Origin: Phascolarctos cinereus
Lineage: Eukaryota > Chordata > Mammalia > Diprotodontia > Phascolarctidae
Assembly (NCBI RefSeq): GCF_002099425.1
Contig: NW_018344226.1
Span: forward strand, 1,736,001 to 1,800,000
Length of the DNA: 64,000 bases
Reading direction: 5' to 3'
Within the stretch, counting starts at the first letter, position 1. Every line of letters begins with the position of its first letter. Under the pieces are notes generated by a model. That model searched no databases. It saw only the letters and a list, made by a program, of their open reading frames with translations, and was not told the origin of the DNA. Below are positions 1-12,799 of this stretch, in pieces. The position numbers were made by a program, and so were the translations under genes.

Positions 1-355
1 GACCATGTAACCCCCTTGCTCAAAAAATTCAGTTGCAGCCTTTAAAGTACTAACATTCTAGTTTCAACCTATTCTTCTGGACTGATTTCACATGATTGCC
101 CGTCATCCATTCTACACTCCAACCAAACTGGTCCACCTGCTGTTCCCCATATAAGAAGTTCCACTGTGCTTCTGCATAAGCTGTTCCTCAAGCCTTGAAA
201 TCTCTTTCTTATTCCCTCCAGTTCTTGGAAGTTCTCTTCAGGATTGTTCAGATGACACTTGCTACACAAAGGCCCTTATATGTTACTGTTCTCTTATATC
301 TTCCTCCAGTACTTTGTACTTTTTTGAATATTTTTTTAAAATTACTTATCTATCT
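1..355. other. No recognisable element
   Basis: I see no coding exon, splice pair or family repeat here. The short open frames have no plausible domain. Confidence 0.4.
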
Positions 356-359
356 ACAT

Positions 360-500
360 GTTAGAACTGAAAGGGTTTTTAAAGGTCATCAAGTCCAATT
401 TAATCACTACAATTCAGTAAAATGAGAGATAGAAGTGTGGTTAAATGATATGCCCACGGTTACAGCCAGTAAGTGCCTCAGGTCATCTTCTATAGTCATG
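360..500 (-). repeat. Decayed MIR-like SINE fragment
   Basis: The stretch reads as the usual reverse-orientation MIR pattern: a 'ggtcatcaagtccaa' block, then a degraded 'gttaaatgatatgcccacggttacagccagtaagtg' type core (core positions about 440-475). It is diverged and has no clear ends or TSD, so it is an old insertion. Confidence 0.5.
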
Positions 501-809
501 ACCCCTAGGAACACAGTGCAACTTGGACATTCCTAGACACAAGAATTTGGCACTGCTTCATTCATCATTCAATGGGCCAAAGGAAAGGGTTAGGCTGAAG
601 CCGAAACCAAAGCTAACTTTGTTCATACTTGCAGGGGCTTCTTTCCAGCACCATCCGCAAACACACCCAGATGCTCTCATTCTTGCTTTCTCCTGGAATC
701 ATTTTGGTCTCAGATCCAATTTTCTCATAGCATCAAATTTCTTTACAAAAATTCAGATTTCAGTTAGTGAGCATTATCTATTGAGAGTCATTGTAAAGGA
801 AGGAATGGC

Positions 810-1895
810 AAAGCCTGATGATAGATGGGAGAGAGAAAATGAACAACAGAATTTTAGACTTGGAAAACAACTCTGTGGTCACTGAGCCCAACCTAAACAT
901 GAAAGAGAATCTCCACTATAGCACATCCAATAAATGGCCTTCTAACCTTTTTCTGATGACTCCTAATGAGGAGAAGTCTACCACCTCCAAAGGTGTGTAA
1001 TTCTACTTCTGAACAGCTCTAATGGTTAGCAATTTTTTTTCTTCTTTCTTTACATGAAGCCTAAGCTTGCTTATTTGTAACTTCTACCCAATGCTCCTGG
1101 TTCTGTTTTCTGGAACAAAAAAAATTTAAACCCTCTTCCACTTGATGCAAAATCAAATGCATAAATACAGCTATTCTGTATTCTTTGAATCATTTATCAT
1201 CCAGTCTAAGTATACTCAATTCCTATAACCCAATATTCATCTGGCTTGGACCATTGACTTCACCATCCTATTTGGTTTCTGAGTTATCAATGTCCTTCCT
1301 AAATTCTGATGCTCAGAAATGAACTCAGTATTCCAGATGTGGTCTGACCAAGGCAGAACAGAGAGGGTCTAATACATTAATGGAGGAAGCTACACATTAG
1401 CTTTTTTGGCTGCTACAACATACTGCTGACTTACACTGAACTTGTAGTCCACTAAAACCCTTGCGTTGTTTTTTGGGTTTTTTGTTTGTTTGTTTTTGTT
1501 TTTCTAGACAAACTGTTAGAGACTAACCATGCCTCTCCCATTTTCTAATTGTGAACATGATTTTTTTAAATGTAAGCATTAAGATCTGACATTTATTCTT
1601 GTTAAATTCATCTTTTTAGATGCAATCCAATGTCCCAGCCCAGTGGTATGGAACCTGTGGCCTCGAGGTCACATGTGGCCCTCTAGGTCTTCCAGTGAGG
1701 CCTTCTGACTAAATCCAAACTCCACAGAGTGGTTCCCCATCCCTGTGACCTAACCTCTCACTTTTTGGATTCTGCCTCTGTCATTCAGTGTATTAGCTCT
1801 CTCTACAGCTTCGTGTCCTCTGAAACTTTGATAAGTATAACTATCTATGACTTTACACATGTAATTAATAAAAATATTAAAGAACACAAGGCAAG
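810..1895 (-). repeat. CR1/L3-clade LINE, 3' half, antisense
   Basis: Read on the minus strand this matches the CR1/L3 reverse transcriptase C-terminal region followed by its 3' UTR. Landmarks on the plus strand are 'tcaatgtccttcctaaa' near 1287, 'ccagatgtggtctgaccaa' near 1333, 'ttagcttttttggctgc' near 1397, and a stretch antisense to the FADDTKLGG-type motif near 1810-1830. It is broken by many stops and by an inserted T-rich tract near 1465-1505, so it is not functional. A small hAT-like element interrupts it at 1641-1745. It belongs to the same family as the sense copy at 39150-41625. Confidence 0.7.
1641..1745. mobile_element. Short non-autonomous hAT-like element
   Basis: The left end reads CAGTGGTATGGAACC and the right end GGTTCCCCATCCCTG, which are imperfect inverted termini. 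The inner block 'ggtcacatgtggccctctag' matches one arm of the palindromic element at 51321-51500. It lies inside the antisense CR1/L3 copy, so it inserted later. An 8-bp TSD is not clean. It has no coding capacity and would need a transposase from elsewhere. Confidence 0.55.
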
Positions 1896-1904
1896 TCCAT
1901 ATCT

Positions 1905-2107
1905 GTGGAGCAGATGGATGGTACAGTGATAGAAAGCTGGGCCTGCAATCAGAAAGATCAGAGTTCAAATCTGGTCTAGGATAATTACTGTGACCTGAGG
2001 CAAGTCACTTAACATTTGTCTGCCTCAGTTTCCCCAACTGTAAAATAAGAATAATCATAGCACCTCTTCCTAGGGATATTGTGAGGATCAAATGAGATAA
2101 TATTTCT
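1905..2107 (+). repeat. tRNA-headed CORE-SINE (MAR1/MIR-like, long tail type)
   Basis: The order is a tRNA-like head ('gatggtacagtgatagaaagc'), a core with 'caagtcacttaacatttg', 'cctcagtttccccaactgtaaaat', then 'ttgtgaggatcaaatgagat'. This long-tailed subtype recurs at 12800, 35180, 37320, 46640 and 57700. It is moderately diverged and non-coding. Confidence 0.8.
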
Positions 2108-2124
2108 AAAGAAATCAGATTAGA

Positions 2125-2625
2125 AATTAAATTAGATTGCAAACTCCTTCAGGGCAGAAACTATCTCTGTTTTAATTTGTATTTGTACCTCCCTGTTTAT
2201 TGCCTGTTAACTAAAGTGCTTAGCATATTGTTGTTTGGTCCTGAAGGACCCTTTGTGATCCTGGGGCCCCACGTCATGCCAATACTGTCCATGGGGTTTT
2301 CTTGGCAAAGATACTAGAATGGTTTGCAATTTCCTTCTCCAGTGGTAAGGCAAACACAGGTTAAGTGACTTGCTGAGGGTTACATAGCTAGTATCTGAAG
2401 ATGGATTTGAACTCAGGTCTTCCTGACTCCAGATTCTTTGCTCTATCCACTGAGCCACGTAGCTGCCTCCAAGGCAAACAGGGTAAAGTACCTTGCTCAG
2501 GGACACACAGCTAGTAAGTATCTGAGGTCGCATTTGAACTCAGGTTTTCCTGACTCCAGGCCTAGCACTCTATCCACTGAACCAGCACATAGTAGGTGCT
2601 TAATAAATGTTCATTCCCTTTTCTC
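2125..2625 (+). repeat. L2 LINE 3' end, split by a SINE
   Basis: The left part holds the L2 3' tail ('aaactccttcagggcagaaac' to 'gtgcttagcat') and the right part its continuation ('atagtaggtgcttaataaatg'). The SINE at 2228-2588 sits exactly in between. Only the 3' UTR is present. Confidence 0.7.
2228..2588 (-). repeat. RTE-tailed SINE, antisense, with a duplicated inner half
   Basis: On the minus strand this is the long SINE whose tail resembles the RTE 3' end. The plus strand shows 'ggggttttcttggcaaagat', then 'ttaagtgacttgctgagg', then 'ctatccactgagccac'. Positions 2471-2588 repeat the inner half ('aaggcaaacagggtaaagta' to 'ctatccactgaaccagc'), either as a partial tandem duplication or a second fragment. 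It is inserted into an L2 tail. Confidence 0.8.
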
Positions 2626-2732
2626 CCTTCCCCTTGGACATCAAAGTCCTTCTACCATTGACATAAGACCATTAATGGCTACTTTTTGAATTCAGATATT
2701 CAGCTAGTTCTAAATCCATCTGATTTTCTCTC

Positions 2733-2850
2733 AACAAGCATTTATTAATAATCTAATACATGCTAGGCAGTTTACTAAGCACTGTGTATACAAAGAGGGA
2801 AAAAATAGTCCCTGTTCTCAAGGAACTCACAGTCACATTGTATTATCATC
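2733..2850 (+). repeat. L2 LINE 3' UTR fragment
   Basis: It shows the L2 block 'tcaacaagcatttattaa', a degenerate 'tgctaggcag..ctaagcactg', and 'agtccctgttctcaaggaac'. Confidence 0.65.
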
Positions 2851-3480
2851 TAGCCTATACATGTATTTTCCAGGAAAAAAAAAGGATGAATTACTTTTTT
2901 CAATATTAGGAAAACTACAAACCTTATTGAAAATATAAATACCAAAAACAACCAAAAAGCTGTGAAAGTGACTTTGCACAGGTCTGATACTGCTTTGTAA
3001 ACTCCAGTGGCTCCCTACTAACTGAAGTATAATTTTACCTTTATCTCATCCTTTCAAAATTTCTATTTCTGTCTAAGTTTTATAATCCACATTATTCTTA
3101 TAAGGTACAATAGTACATGTAAATAATGTATAAATAAGTACATATAAAAACATCAAGATTATACTCAATTTTTTTTTATTTATGAAGAATTTGATAAAGA
3201 AAGATTGGAGATGACTGTCCTAGGGTATATCCTCAGGCAATGGCTTCACCTGTTTCCTTGTTTAGTCGTGTAATGGAAGGTCCATGGAATAACAGCCAGA
3301 AATGGTACTAGCTTCAGGCTGATCTTTCAGGGAGTTCTCAGACCTCCAATCTTATTATCCCTGATCCCATTTCCTTTAATTTAAGGCCTTAAATACAAGA
3401 GAGACCTTTGTGTTCACCATGCCAGCCTTTGTATAATGGAGGAGTTTAGTGGTTTTTTCTTTGGTTCTATAATTTCATGG
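2851..3480. other. Unassigned AT-rich interval
   Basis: I see no repeat I can name and no exon with a supported splice pair in these 630 bases. Confidence 0.35.
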
Positions 3481-3496
3481 ATTAGTAGGTATTCTT

Positions 3497-5456
<1,960 letters not shown>

Positions 5457-5457
5457 T

Positions 5458-6530
5458 TAGAGAAGATAGGTTTACCTAGAACCTTTTATGTAGTTGTCTG
5501 ACCCACAAGCTTCATCCATCTTTCCACAATCCCTCTAGTACTGACTATCCCCATCTTTTGCCATCTCTATCAATTTATTGGATGGGAGATGAGACCTCAG
5601 ATTTATTACAATTTGTATTTCACTTATTATTAGTGATTTTTTTTATAGAGAGTTATTAAAAGTTTACAAGTCTCCTTTTGAGAGATTACTGATGATACTC
5701 TTGCTCATACTCAGAGAATGGCTCATGGTCACAAGTTTCTTTTAATTCTCTTGGATTAATCGTGAATATCAGAGCCTTATAAGAGATATTTGACATGAAG
5801 ATTCCTTTTACCCAACAGCTTCCTTTCTTATCCTATCTGGGTTGATTCTGCTAATAGAAAAGCCCTTACATTTCATGTAATGAAAATCATCTACTTTGTC
5901 TCTCAGGATTCCTTCTATCTCTTCTTTGGAAAAAAACAAAAACAAAAACTATTTCATTAGTCATAGCTATAGAAGGAATCTGGTCATTGTTCTCTATTTT
6001 TGGGGGCCTGGGGATGGGCATGAACTTACATAGTCTGGTTGCTTATCTATGCTTATCAATATCTATAACAATATCTTGATATAGCCACATTAGATTCTTT
6101 TGAAAATCCTGATTTTCCCATTTGTTCACTTTTATCTCTTTACAATTTCCTGTTTGAGGTTTCCCATCCCTCTTAGGCCAAATTCCTCTATAGAATTATT
6201 AAAGGGAAAAGTGGGTACCCCCTATCAGGTCTTCAAACCCTCAGTGGCTATTTGAGGGGTATTTTGTAAGAACAGATTCTCGTTCAGCTATAGGTTGACC
6301 CAGATGGTCTCTAATGTCCCTTCCAATTATGAGATTCTAGTATTCTGTGACCTCTCTTATACTAAAAAGTGATTCTACTCCTTTCTGTACTTCTCCTGGG
6401 CACTACACATGTATCGAATTTCCTGTACAAGCTCCTTAATGTCTTATTCATCTTGCTGTCTCTCCCCCCACCCCAAAATCTCCCTCTAGCACTTAGTTCA
6501 TTGAATTTAAAATAACTACAATAACAACAG
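5458..6530. other. Mostly unassigned interval
   Basis: I find no exon. Around 6285-6355 a stretch like 'gatggtctctaatgtcccttccaa' resembles the CR1/L3-like tail of a SINE, too short to call alone. Confidence 0.35.
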
Positions 6531-6534
6531 TGAT

Positions 6535-6590
6535 AGACAGACAAGACAGACAGATAGATAGATAGACAAACAGAAAGACAGACAGATAAC
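6535..6590. repeat. (GACA/GATA)n microsatellite
   Basis: Imperfect tetranucleotide runs of GACA and GATA. Confidence 0.85.
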
Positions 6591-6591
6591 A

Positions 6592-6785
6592 GCACTTTAA
6601 GGACTCCAGAATGTTTAACATACATCATTTCATTTGGTCTTCATAACAACCCTGTGAGGTAAACAATATAATGTTCATGGATGAATGAGCTTCCTGGGGA
6701 CTTAGGGCATATCATACGGATATTTCATTTTCTATACAGAACATAAGCCTAAACTAAGCATACAGTAGGTACTCAATAAAATATT
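6592..6785. repeat. MIR-like and L2-tail scraps
   Basis: 'catttcatttggtcttcat' and 'aacaaccctgtgaggta' are MIR-type. The block 'acagtaggtactcaataaaa' near 6760 is an L2 3' tail. Confidence 0.55.
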
Positions 6786-6839
6786 TAAATGATGGACTAT
6801 GATGATACTTGACATAATGGTATATGATTAAGATTCACT

Positions 6840-6897
6840 CCCCTCCTTCCTTTCTTTCTTTTTTCTTTCTCTTCCTTCCTTCCTTCCTTTCTTTTTC
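6840..6897. repeat. (CTTT/CTTC)n pyrimidine tract
   Basis: Strand-biased CT-rich simple sequence. Confidence 0.8.
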
Positions 6898-6899
6898 CA

Positions 6900-7865
6900 T
6901 TCCTTATGTTCACATAGGGTATCTTACCCTTATCTGTGACTGCTCTGCCCCAAAAGAATGTAAATTTTGATCACTGAAACCTTTTTTTTCTTAAGGACCA
7001 CACCTCAAACCCAAATCAGTCTAGCTGTCGTTGGCCCACAATATTTTTTTTGGACTAGGTAAAAAGGCCATTCTTTGCCTCATTTCTTACCTAGCCTTAA
7101 TCACTGAATGGGCATTGCTTCAGTCAAACTGAGACCCGTTAAAGACCTCTCCAAGAAAAAAAAACCCTAGAAAAAGAGTTGTATAGGATAGAAAGGAAGT
7201 GCTATGGGTGTTTGGAAGACAGTATGTACTAGAAACCACTAATGACGAAATAGCCCACACTCAGTACTGCTTCAGATGGAAGAGCTATGACCAACGGGTG
7301 GTAAAAGTTTCAGTATTCTCTGAAGACAACCTAGTTAAAAGGGTGTTAGGAATCAAAAACAAATTATGGATAAGTCACTTGTGGATAAACTAAGAGTTGA
7401 ATATAATGGCAACGAATTACCAAGAGTCAAGTTGGGAGTAGAGTAAATGATGCATCTTTGTGAGCTGACCTCTAGGCTTGTATAAATCCATTAATTACCA
7501 AACAGTCAAAAATAGGATAGAGAGATCCAGTAATAGGAGGGGGAAAATCTATTGCTTATTTTGCTTCTTTCTACATCCTATGACCCTGTTAGGTCTGGAA
7601 TATTTTCAGGTATGCACTACTGAGCTACCACAGATGTTAGGGAGTTGTGGATGTGGGACAACTGGAAGAGGAAAGATAAGAATATTAACCACAGTCCTTA
7701 GCTCCTTGTTTTTTCTTCCCATCCTCCTCACCCATGATTTTAAGATCAGAGAAAGATGAAAAGTTATATAAGAGGCAGAGAAACAGATTAATGAAAGAAA
7801 AGGAAAAGAAGGAAGAGAAGGAAAGGGATATGGAAGAAAACTAAAATGGAAGACAGGATAGAACA
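6900..7865. other. Unassigned interval
   Basis: There is no recognisable repeat or exon. A purine-rich tract occupies about 7765-7860. Confidence 0.35.
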
Positions 7866-7869
7866 TAGT

Positions 7870-8090
7870 TTTATCAGAGAATCTCAGGCTTGGAAACGAG
7901 CTCAGAGATCACCTTGTCCAACCTGCACCTGAGGAGCAATCCCTTCTCTACCATCCCTGACAAAGGCTACCCAGGTGCTTGAAAATCTCTAGTGAAAGGG
8001 AGCCTACTAGCTCTGAAGGCAGCTCATGTCACTTTAGGAGATTCTAATTCTCAGTTAGTTTTGCCTCATAGGCCAATGACTAAAACATGG
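7870..8090 (-). repeat. CR1/L3 LINE 3' UTR, antisense
   Basis: It has the order typical of the antisense CR1/L3 3' end: 'gagaatctcaggcttggaa', 'caccttgtccaacctgcacc', 'gcttgaaaatctctagtgaa', 'agctctgaaggcagctca', 'gattctaattctcagttag'. Related copies are at 27290 and 58375. Confidence 0.65.
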
Positions 8091-8109
8091 AGATCAACAA
8101 TATATCTTC

Positions 8110-8325
8110 ACAGACAATAGTGGCAATAATGCTAATTTTTTATATAGCACCTTAAGCTATATACAAAGCAACCCTGCAAGGTAGGTATTACTATTATTCC
8201 CCTCTTCACAGATGAGGAAACTGAGGTTAAATGACTTTCCCAGGGTCACACAGCTAATAAGTGTCTGACGCTGGATGTGGCCTTTTTGATTCCAAGCCCA
8301 GGGCTCTAGCCACTGTGCTGCCTGC
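8110..8325 (-). repeat. MIR SINE, antisense
   Basis: It reads 'caccttaagctatatacaaagc', 'accctgcaaggtaggtatta', 'cagatgaggaaactgaggtt', 'cccagggtcacacagctaat', ending 'ctagccactgtgctgcctg'. This is the complement of the MIR tRNA-head, core and tail. Confidence 0.8.
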
Positions 8326-8654
8326 CTGGTAAGGATCTTACTTCTTGATACTCAGACCTTCTCACCCCAGTGCTGTACTTCCCGCCTCCCAAGGTCTTAC
8401 CCAAAGACAGACCAAGCCTGAGGATCTTTTTGCTTTTCAAGCTTGGAGAACCTTGTATTATGGGTTGTCCTACCACTTTCATTCCACAATGTGAAAAAGG
8501 ACTTATAAATCCTATAGGTACAAAGTGCTTTCCTACATATTATCTCCTCTGAGCCTCGTGGCATAGAAAGCACATGTATTACCATACTCATCTTGCAGAA
8601 GAGCAAATAAACATTCAGAGAAATTAACTGACTTGCCTCAATCCAATCTAATCC

Positions 8655-8765
8655 AATAATATTTATTAAATACTTAGAATGTGCCAGGCCTTGTGCTAAG
8701 CACTGGGGATACAATTAATAAAAAGAAAGACAGTCTCTGCCCTGAAGGAGTATGCAATCTAATGT
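8655..8765 (+). repeat. L2 LINE 3' UTR fragment
   Basis: It contains 'aatatttattaaatactta', 'gtgccaggccttgtgctaag', 'cactggggatacaa' and 'cagtctctgccctgaaggag'. Confidence 0.75.
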
Positions 8766-8864
8766 GGGGGGAGACAACACACAAAAAGAGGTATTGGGAC
8801 ACCAGAGGGTACTGGAGGCATGCTGTTCTGTAGATGTAGAGTGAGTCCTAAAGTCCAGTTTCTG

Positions 8865-9090
8865 CTTTCTACAAGGGGCAGTAGATAAAACACCTGGCCT
8901 GGAGTCAGGAAGATCTGAGCCTCAGACACTGGCTGTGTGACTCTGGACAAGTCACTTAACCTTGTTTGCCTCAGTTTCCTCATGTGTAACATGAACTGGA
9001 GAAGGAAATGGCAAACGACTCCAGTATCTTTGCCAAGGAAACTTCAGATGGGTCACTAAGAGTCTGACAATTGAAAAGGAATAAACAACA
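8865..9090 (+). repeat. RTE-tailed CORE-SINE
   Basis: The head is 'aaggggcagtagataaaac', the core 'gacaagtcacttaaccttg', then 'cctcagtttcctcatgtg', 'ctggagaaggaaatggcaaa', 'gtatctttgccaaggaaac', and a tail 'aagagtctgacaattg' with a CAA-rich end. The tail resembles the 3' end of the RTE LINE at 13065-13405. Confidence 0.85.
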
Positions 9091-9659
9091 AATAAAGAAA
9101 GGCATCTGGATGACTCTGATACTATACTCTCCAGTCCTTCAGTCAGAGGTGGGGAGAAGAGACTAGGCTGAGGGAGGTGTCAGTCAAGGCTCGACTTAGA
9201 GCATGGAGATGATAGAGGTGATAATCTTAACCTGGAAGAGGCTCCCTCTTCAAGGGAGATAAAACCAGACAGAGCAGCAGATGCAGAGCAGTTTGTGTCT
9301 GAGTCCAGTGATCTTTCTGTAATACCATAATGCCAAAAATGAGATCTAAGATACTTACTACCCCCTCTCCCATCTTCTTTTTAACCTTATTCCAAGTGAG
9401 CTTCCTAATATTTCTCCTTTAGGGACTATACAAGACTTCCTTGTATACTTCTACAAATTCCACTTTGAATAAAAGCAGTCCTGCTCCCACTGTCTGCACC
9501 ATGCTCATTGGCAAAATGTCTCTCAACCCCCAAGTAAGCTCCAAGTCCAGATGAGGTACACTGGGAGTGAAAAAGAACAAAAATCTGGCTGACTGTCAGT
9601 GGAACAGATGAACAAATCTGCTTGGAGGGACTGACAGCAGTGAAGCAATAAATTAGTCC
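9091..9659. other. Unassigned interval
   Basis: No nameable repeat or exon is visible. Confidence 0.35.
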
Positions 9660-10080
9660 TATAAAGCATTTCACGTTTAAAGCTGTAATCCCTCTTAATC
9701 GAAATGTGATGTTTCTACAAAGGATTTTTTTTCATATAAATCAAGCAATTGGCATTAAAATGCTGAATTAGTCTTCAAGCCTCCTATTTAAAGCAGCTCA
9801 ACATGGAAAATGGCTTTTGGATGCTTTTACTGGGCAAGGTGATAACATCAGCTTCAGCCCCAGCACAGCTACAGGGTAGCTGGCGTGTGACAGGAGGAAT
9901 GCATTCCATACCCTTTGGGGGCACTGAGCCCAGGAAGATCTTGGCTATTGGAATGGAACAGAAGGCTATGTCAATTCTCTTATGGCAGGTGACCAGGGAG
10001 CATGTAATCAATCACAGGCACATAATTAAGGAACCAACCTTTTCTTCATCCCAAGATCACGGAAATGTTTTCCCTTTACT
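9660..10080. promoter_or_regulatory. Candidate conserved non-coding element
   Basis: This repeat-free stretch holds clustered homeodomain-like AT cores ('gctgaatta', 'ttaatcgaaatgtg', 'aatcaagcaattgg', 'cataattaagg') and balanced composition. The texture is like a deeply conserved enhancer, but only alignment could show conservation. The open frames on both strands (94 and 75 codons) lack domains. Confidence 0.25.
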
Positions 10081-10117
10081 TTCCTGATTCTTTTTCTTGA
10101 AGGAAAATGGCAACAAA

Positions 10118-10433
10118 AGTCAAGTCAACAAGCATTTATTAAGCACCTATTATGTGCCAGGCACAGTGCTAAGCACTAGGTATATAAAGAAGGACAAACA
10201 GACAAACAAACAAATGAGTAAATAGAGCTCACACTCTTAATGGGGGAGGCAGCATACAAACAATAAATAAAAAATATATATTATATATATATAAACAATG
10301 AGTGTATGAATTATATTATATTTACATATAAATGCATATTAAATGTGTATATCTTTCTTGTTTGTACATATATGTGTACACATATAATAAATACCTTATT
10401 TGCATAACTGGTCTTGCTTGAGTATATACATAT

Positions 10434-10466
<33 letters not shown>

Positions 10467-10730
10467 CACACACCCACACACACACAAATATATAAGTATA
10501 TAATATATATATATATATATATATAGATAATAAATTAGAGATAACCTCAATAAGAAAAAACTAAGGTTAAGGGGGATTGGGAAAGGCTTCTTGCAAAAGG
10601 TAGGTCTTTAGCTAAGACCTGATAGATGAGGGGGGAGAGAGTTTCAAGAATGGGAGTCAGCCAGTGAATATGCCCAGAGTTGAGAAATGGAGTGTTACAT
10701 GCAAAGAACAGCAAGGAGGATAATGTCATT
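10118..10730 (+). repeat. L2 LINE 3' UTR interrupted by TA/CA simple repeats
   Basis: 10118-10240 reads 'caacaagcatttattaagca', 'ttatgtgccaggcacagtgc', 'taagcactaggtatat'. 10550-10640 continues with 'gggattgggaaaggcttctt', which fits the downstream L2 UTR. Between them (about 10262-10530) are expanded TA/CATA repeats. Confidence 0.7.
10262..10530. repeat. Compound (TA)n/(CATA)n/(CA)n microsatellite
   Basis: Long alternating AT stretches with short CA blocks lie between the two L2 parts. The length is likely polymorphic. Confidence 0.85.
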
Positions 10731-10844
10731 GGATTGCATAGTATATACATGTAGAGGACCAAAGTGCAAGAAGGGCACAGAACGGCTCGTACATAATTCT
10801 TGCAGTTGTTTCATCCCTACCCAAAGACACAAACATCTAATTAT

Positions 10845-10920
10845 AGCTATTTCAGGGTCGATAGTCTTCACCAGATTTCCAAAGGGGTCCATGACATGCA
10901 ATAAAAGGTTAAAAACAGTT
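10845..10920 (+). repeat. End fragment of a hAT-like element
   Basis: 'cttcaccagatttccaaag', 'gggtccatgacatgcaa' and 'aaaaggttaaaaac' match the right end of the element at 50935-51130. Confidence 0.5.
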
Positions 10921-11207
10921 GGTGGTGTGGCTTCAGAAATGAGAGAGGGCATCTCAAAAATTACAGACAGGTACCAAGAAAGCAGAGAGGTGAGAGATGC
11001 TACGTTGAGCTCAGGGAACAGCACAAAGTCCAACATGGTTGGTACACACAGTGCACAGAGAGAAGTAATGTCCAACTAATGTGGAAGTAAATGGAAGTAA
11101 ATTTCAGAGTACTTTTAAGCGTTCATACCGAGGAGATTGACTCTATTTTATCTAAGAGGTGAACTCTCATTCCTCAAATTTTCTTGGAGGCTGGATCTTT
11201 CCTTTGC
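10921..11207. other. Unassigned interval
   Basis: Nothing recognisable is present. Confidence 0.3.
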
Positions 11208-11457
11208 CTCTATTATATTCTGCTGTTCAGTTGTGTCCAAGTCTTTACGACCCCATTTGGGGTTTTCTTGGCAAAGATACTAGAGTGGTTTGCAATTTCC
11301 TGGTCTGGCTCATTTGATAAATGAGGAAATTGAGGTAAACAGGGTTAAGTGACTTGCCCAGAGTCACATAGCTAGTAAGTGCCTGAAGCTGCATTTGAAA
11401 TCAGGACTTCCTTACTACAAGCCCAGAACCCTATCCACTGCGCCATCTACCTGCCTA
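11208..11457 (-). repeat. RTE-tailed CORE-SINE, antisense
   Basis: The plus strand reads 'tgctgttcagttgtgtccaa', 'ggggttttcttggcaaagat', 'gggttaagtgacttgcccag', 'ctatccactgcgccatctac'. All blocks of the long SINE are present in reverse order. Confidence 0.88.
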
Positions 11458-11529
11458 TTTGTCATATTCCACCTTTTACATACTTAATTGTACATATATC
11501 TTATGCTATTCCCTGTGCTGCATGCCCTG

Positions 11530-12165
11530 CCTCACTCACCTGATGGGGATGGGATCTGAATCCCAAAAAGGAAAAGACCATGTCTTTGGGATCTGGACCA
11601 CAAAAAAAGAAAAAACCTGGACTTTCCCACCTGGCGAAATCTCTGGTGTTCACCTGAGTCTATAATCCTATCAACTTGCCTTTCATTGTGGCTATGACTA
11701 ATCTTCCAATTCTGTTCTGTTACCTCCCAATTGCCCCTGGCCACTTCCCACCCTTAATTCTATCTAGACTCCATTCTCCTTTGGCTACAAGGTCCAGGTC
11801 CCTGGCATTCTGTTCACCCCAGCTTACTGGCCACTCCCATCCAGATCCTCCTCAGACCCCTCCTCCAGTCACTGCAAACTACTTGGCCACTCCTAGGTCC
11901 CTCCCACAGTCTTTCTGTACGTAAGGTCCATCTTGTCTCTATTAAGGTACTCAGATTCTTAAAATCTAGCCACTGCTCAGATTCTTAAGATCTGGCCTGC
12001 TTGCATTAGTGATACAAATGCTTAGATTCCTTAAGAGTCTGCCCAATATGACAGATGTTCTAATAAATCTTGTCTTTGGCTGAAAGAGGGCTTGGGTTGA
12101 ATTCTTTTGGATAGGACCCATGTGTTGTGATGTTGGGGTCCTAGCACCCCTAAACCTCAACATTT
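11530..12165 (+). mobile_element. Solitary class-I (ERV1-like) retroviral LTR, fossil
   Basis: The stretch has LTR layout: a promoter-like upstream part, an AATAAA poly(A) signal near 12063, a U5-like tail ending in CA near 12162, and then 'ttggtggcccgc', which looks like the start of a primer-binding site. The U3/R part near 11945-12035 contains about three diverged copies of a 'cagattcttaa(a/g)atct' motif. No retroviral coding sequence follows before the next SINE, so it is a solo or truncated remnant. The start is approximate. It looks old. Confidence 0.55.
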
Positions 12166-12369
12166 TGGTGGCCCGCTCCTGCCCAATCCCCAACAGAATG
12201 AAAGCTTGTTAGGGTAAGGATATCATTTTCACATCCCAAGAGCCTACTGCAGTGACTTACACATTGGCTTTTGGACTAGAGCAGCATTTTCACTGGTCCA
12301 GGGAACTCCTATAGCAATGCATATCTGTGCCTCATCTGTAACTTAGTCATTGAGAGTTTCTTGGAACAA

Positions 12370-12485
12370 TGAAATGCTAAGTGACTTGCCCAACTTCACA
12401 CAGCCAGCCAGCATCAGAGGTAGGACTTCAACTCACATTTTGCTGATCCTAAGGCAATCAGCCTCTTGTCTCTCTAATCCAGCTG
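12370..12485 (-). repeat. MIR SINE fragment, antisense
   Basis: 'aagtgacttgcccaacttca', 'cacagccagccagcatcaga' and 'ggtaggacttcaactcac' are the reverse MIR core. Confidence 0.65.
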
Positions 12486-12528
12486 TCTCCCATTTGCCCA
12501 AAGAATTAAGAAATAATTGCTTAATTTT

Positions 12529-12645
12529 TTTAAGACAATTGGGGTTAAGTGACTTGCCAGGGTCATGTGTCTGAGGCCAGATTTGAACTCAGGTCCTCCT
12601 GACTCCAGGGCTGGCGCTCTATCCACTGCTTCACCTAGCTCTTCC
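12529..12645 (-). repeat. Short A-tailed SINE, antisense, with 16-bp TSD
   Basis: ATAATTGCTTAATTTT flanks the element at 12513-12528 and 12646-12661. The body reads 'caattggggttaagtgactt', 'gaggccagatttgaactcag', 'ctatccactgcttcaccta'. The TSD length is L1-like. Confidence 0.93.
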
Positions 12646-12799
12646 ATAATTGCTTAATTTTAAAAGTTAGTGTAGACTTGTTAGCAGAAAATAGCTGAAA
12701 ACAAACACCTTTGATAGGCATTTCCTATAGTAAATAGAAATTTAAAAATACTTCAATTCAGAGGAAGAATGCAAATTTACATGCTTCTTTTCTAAATAG

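Noticed and set aside
6535-6590. Regular repeats that might suggest a CRISPR-like array
   Set aside because: These are simple tetranucleotide repeats without spacers, in a mammalian genome.
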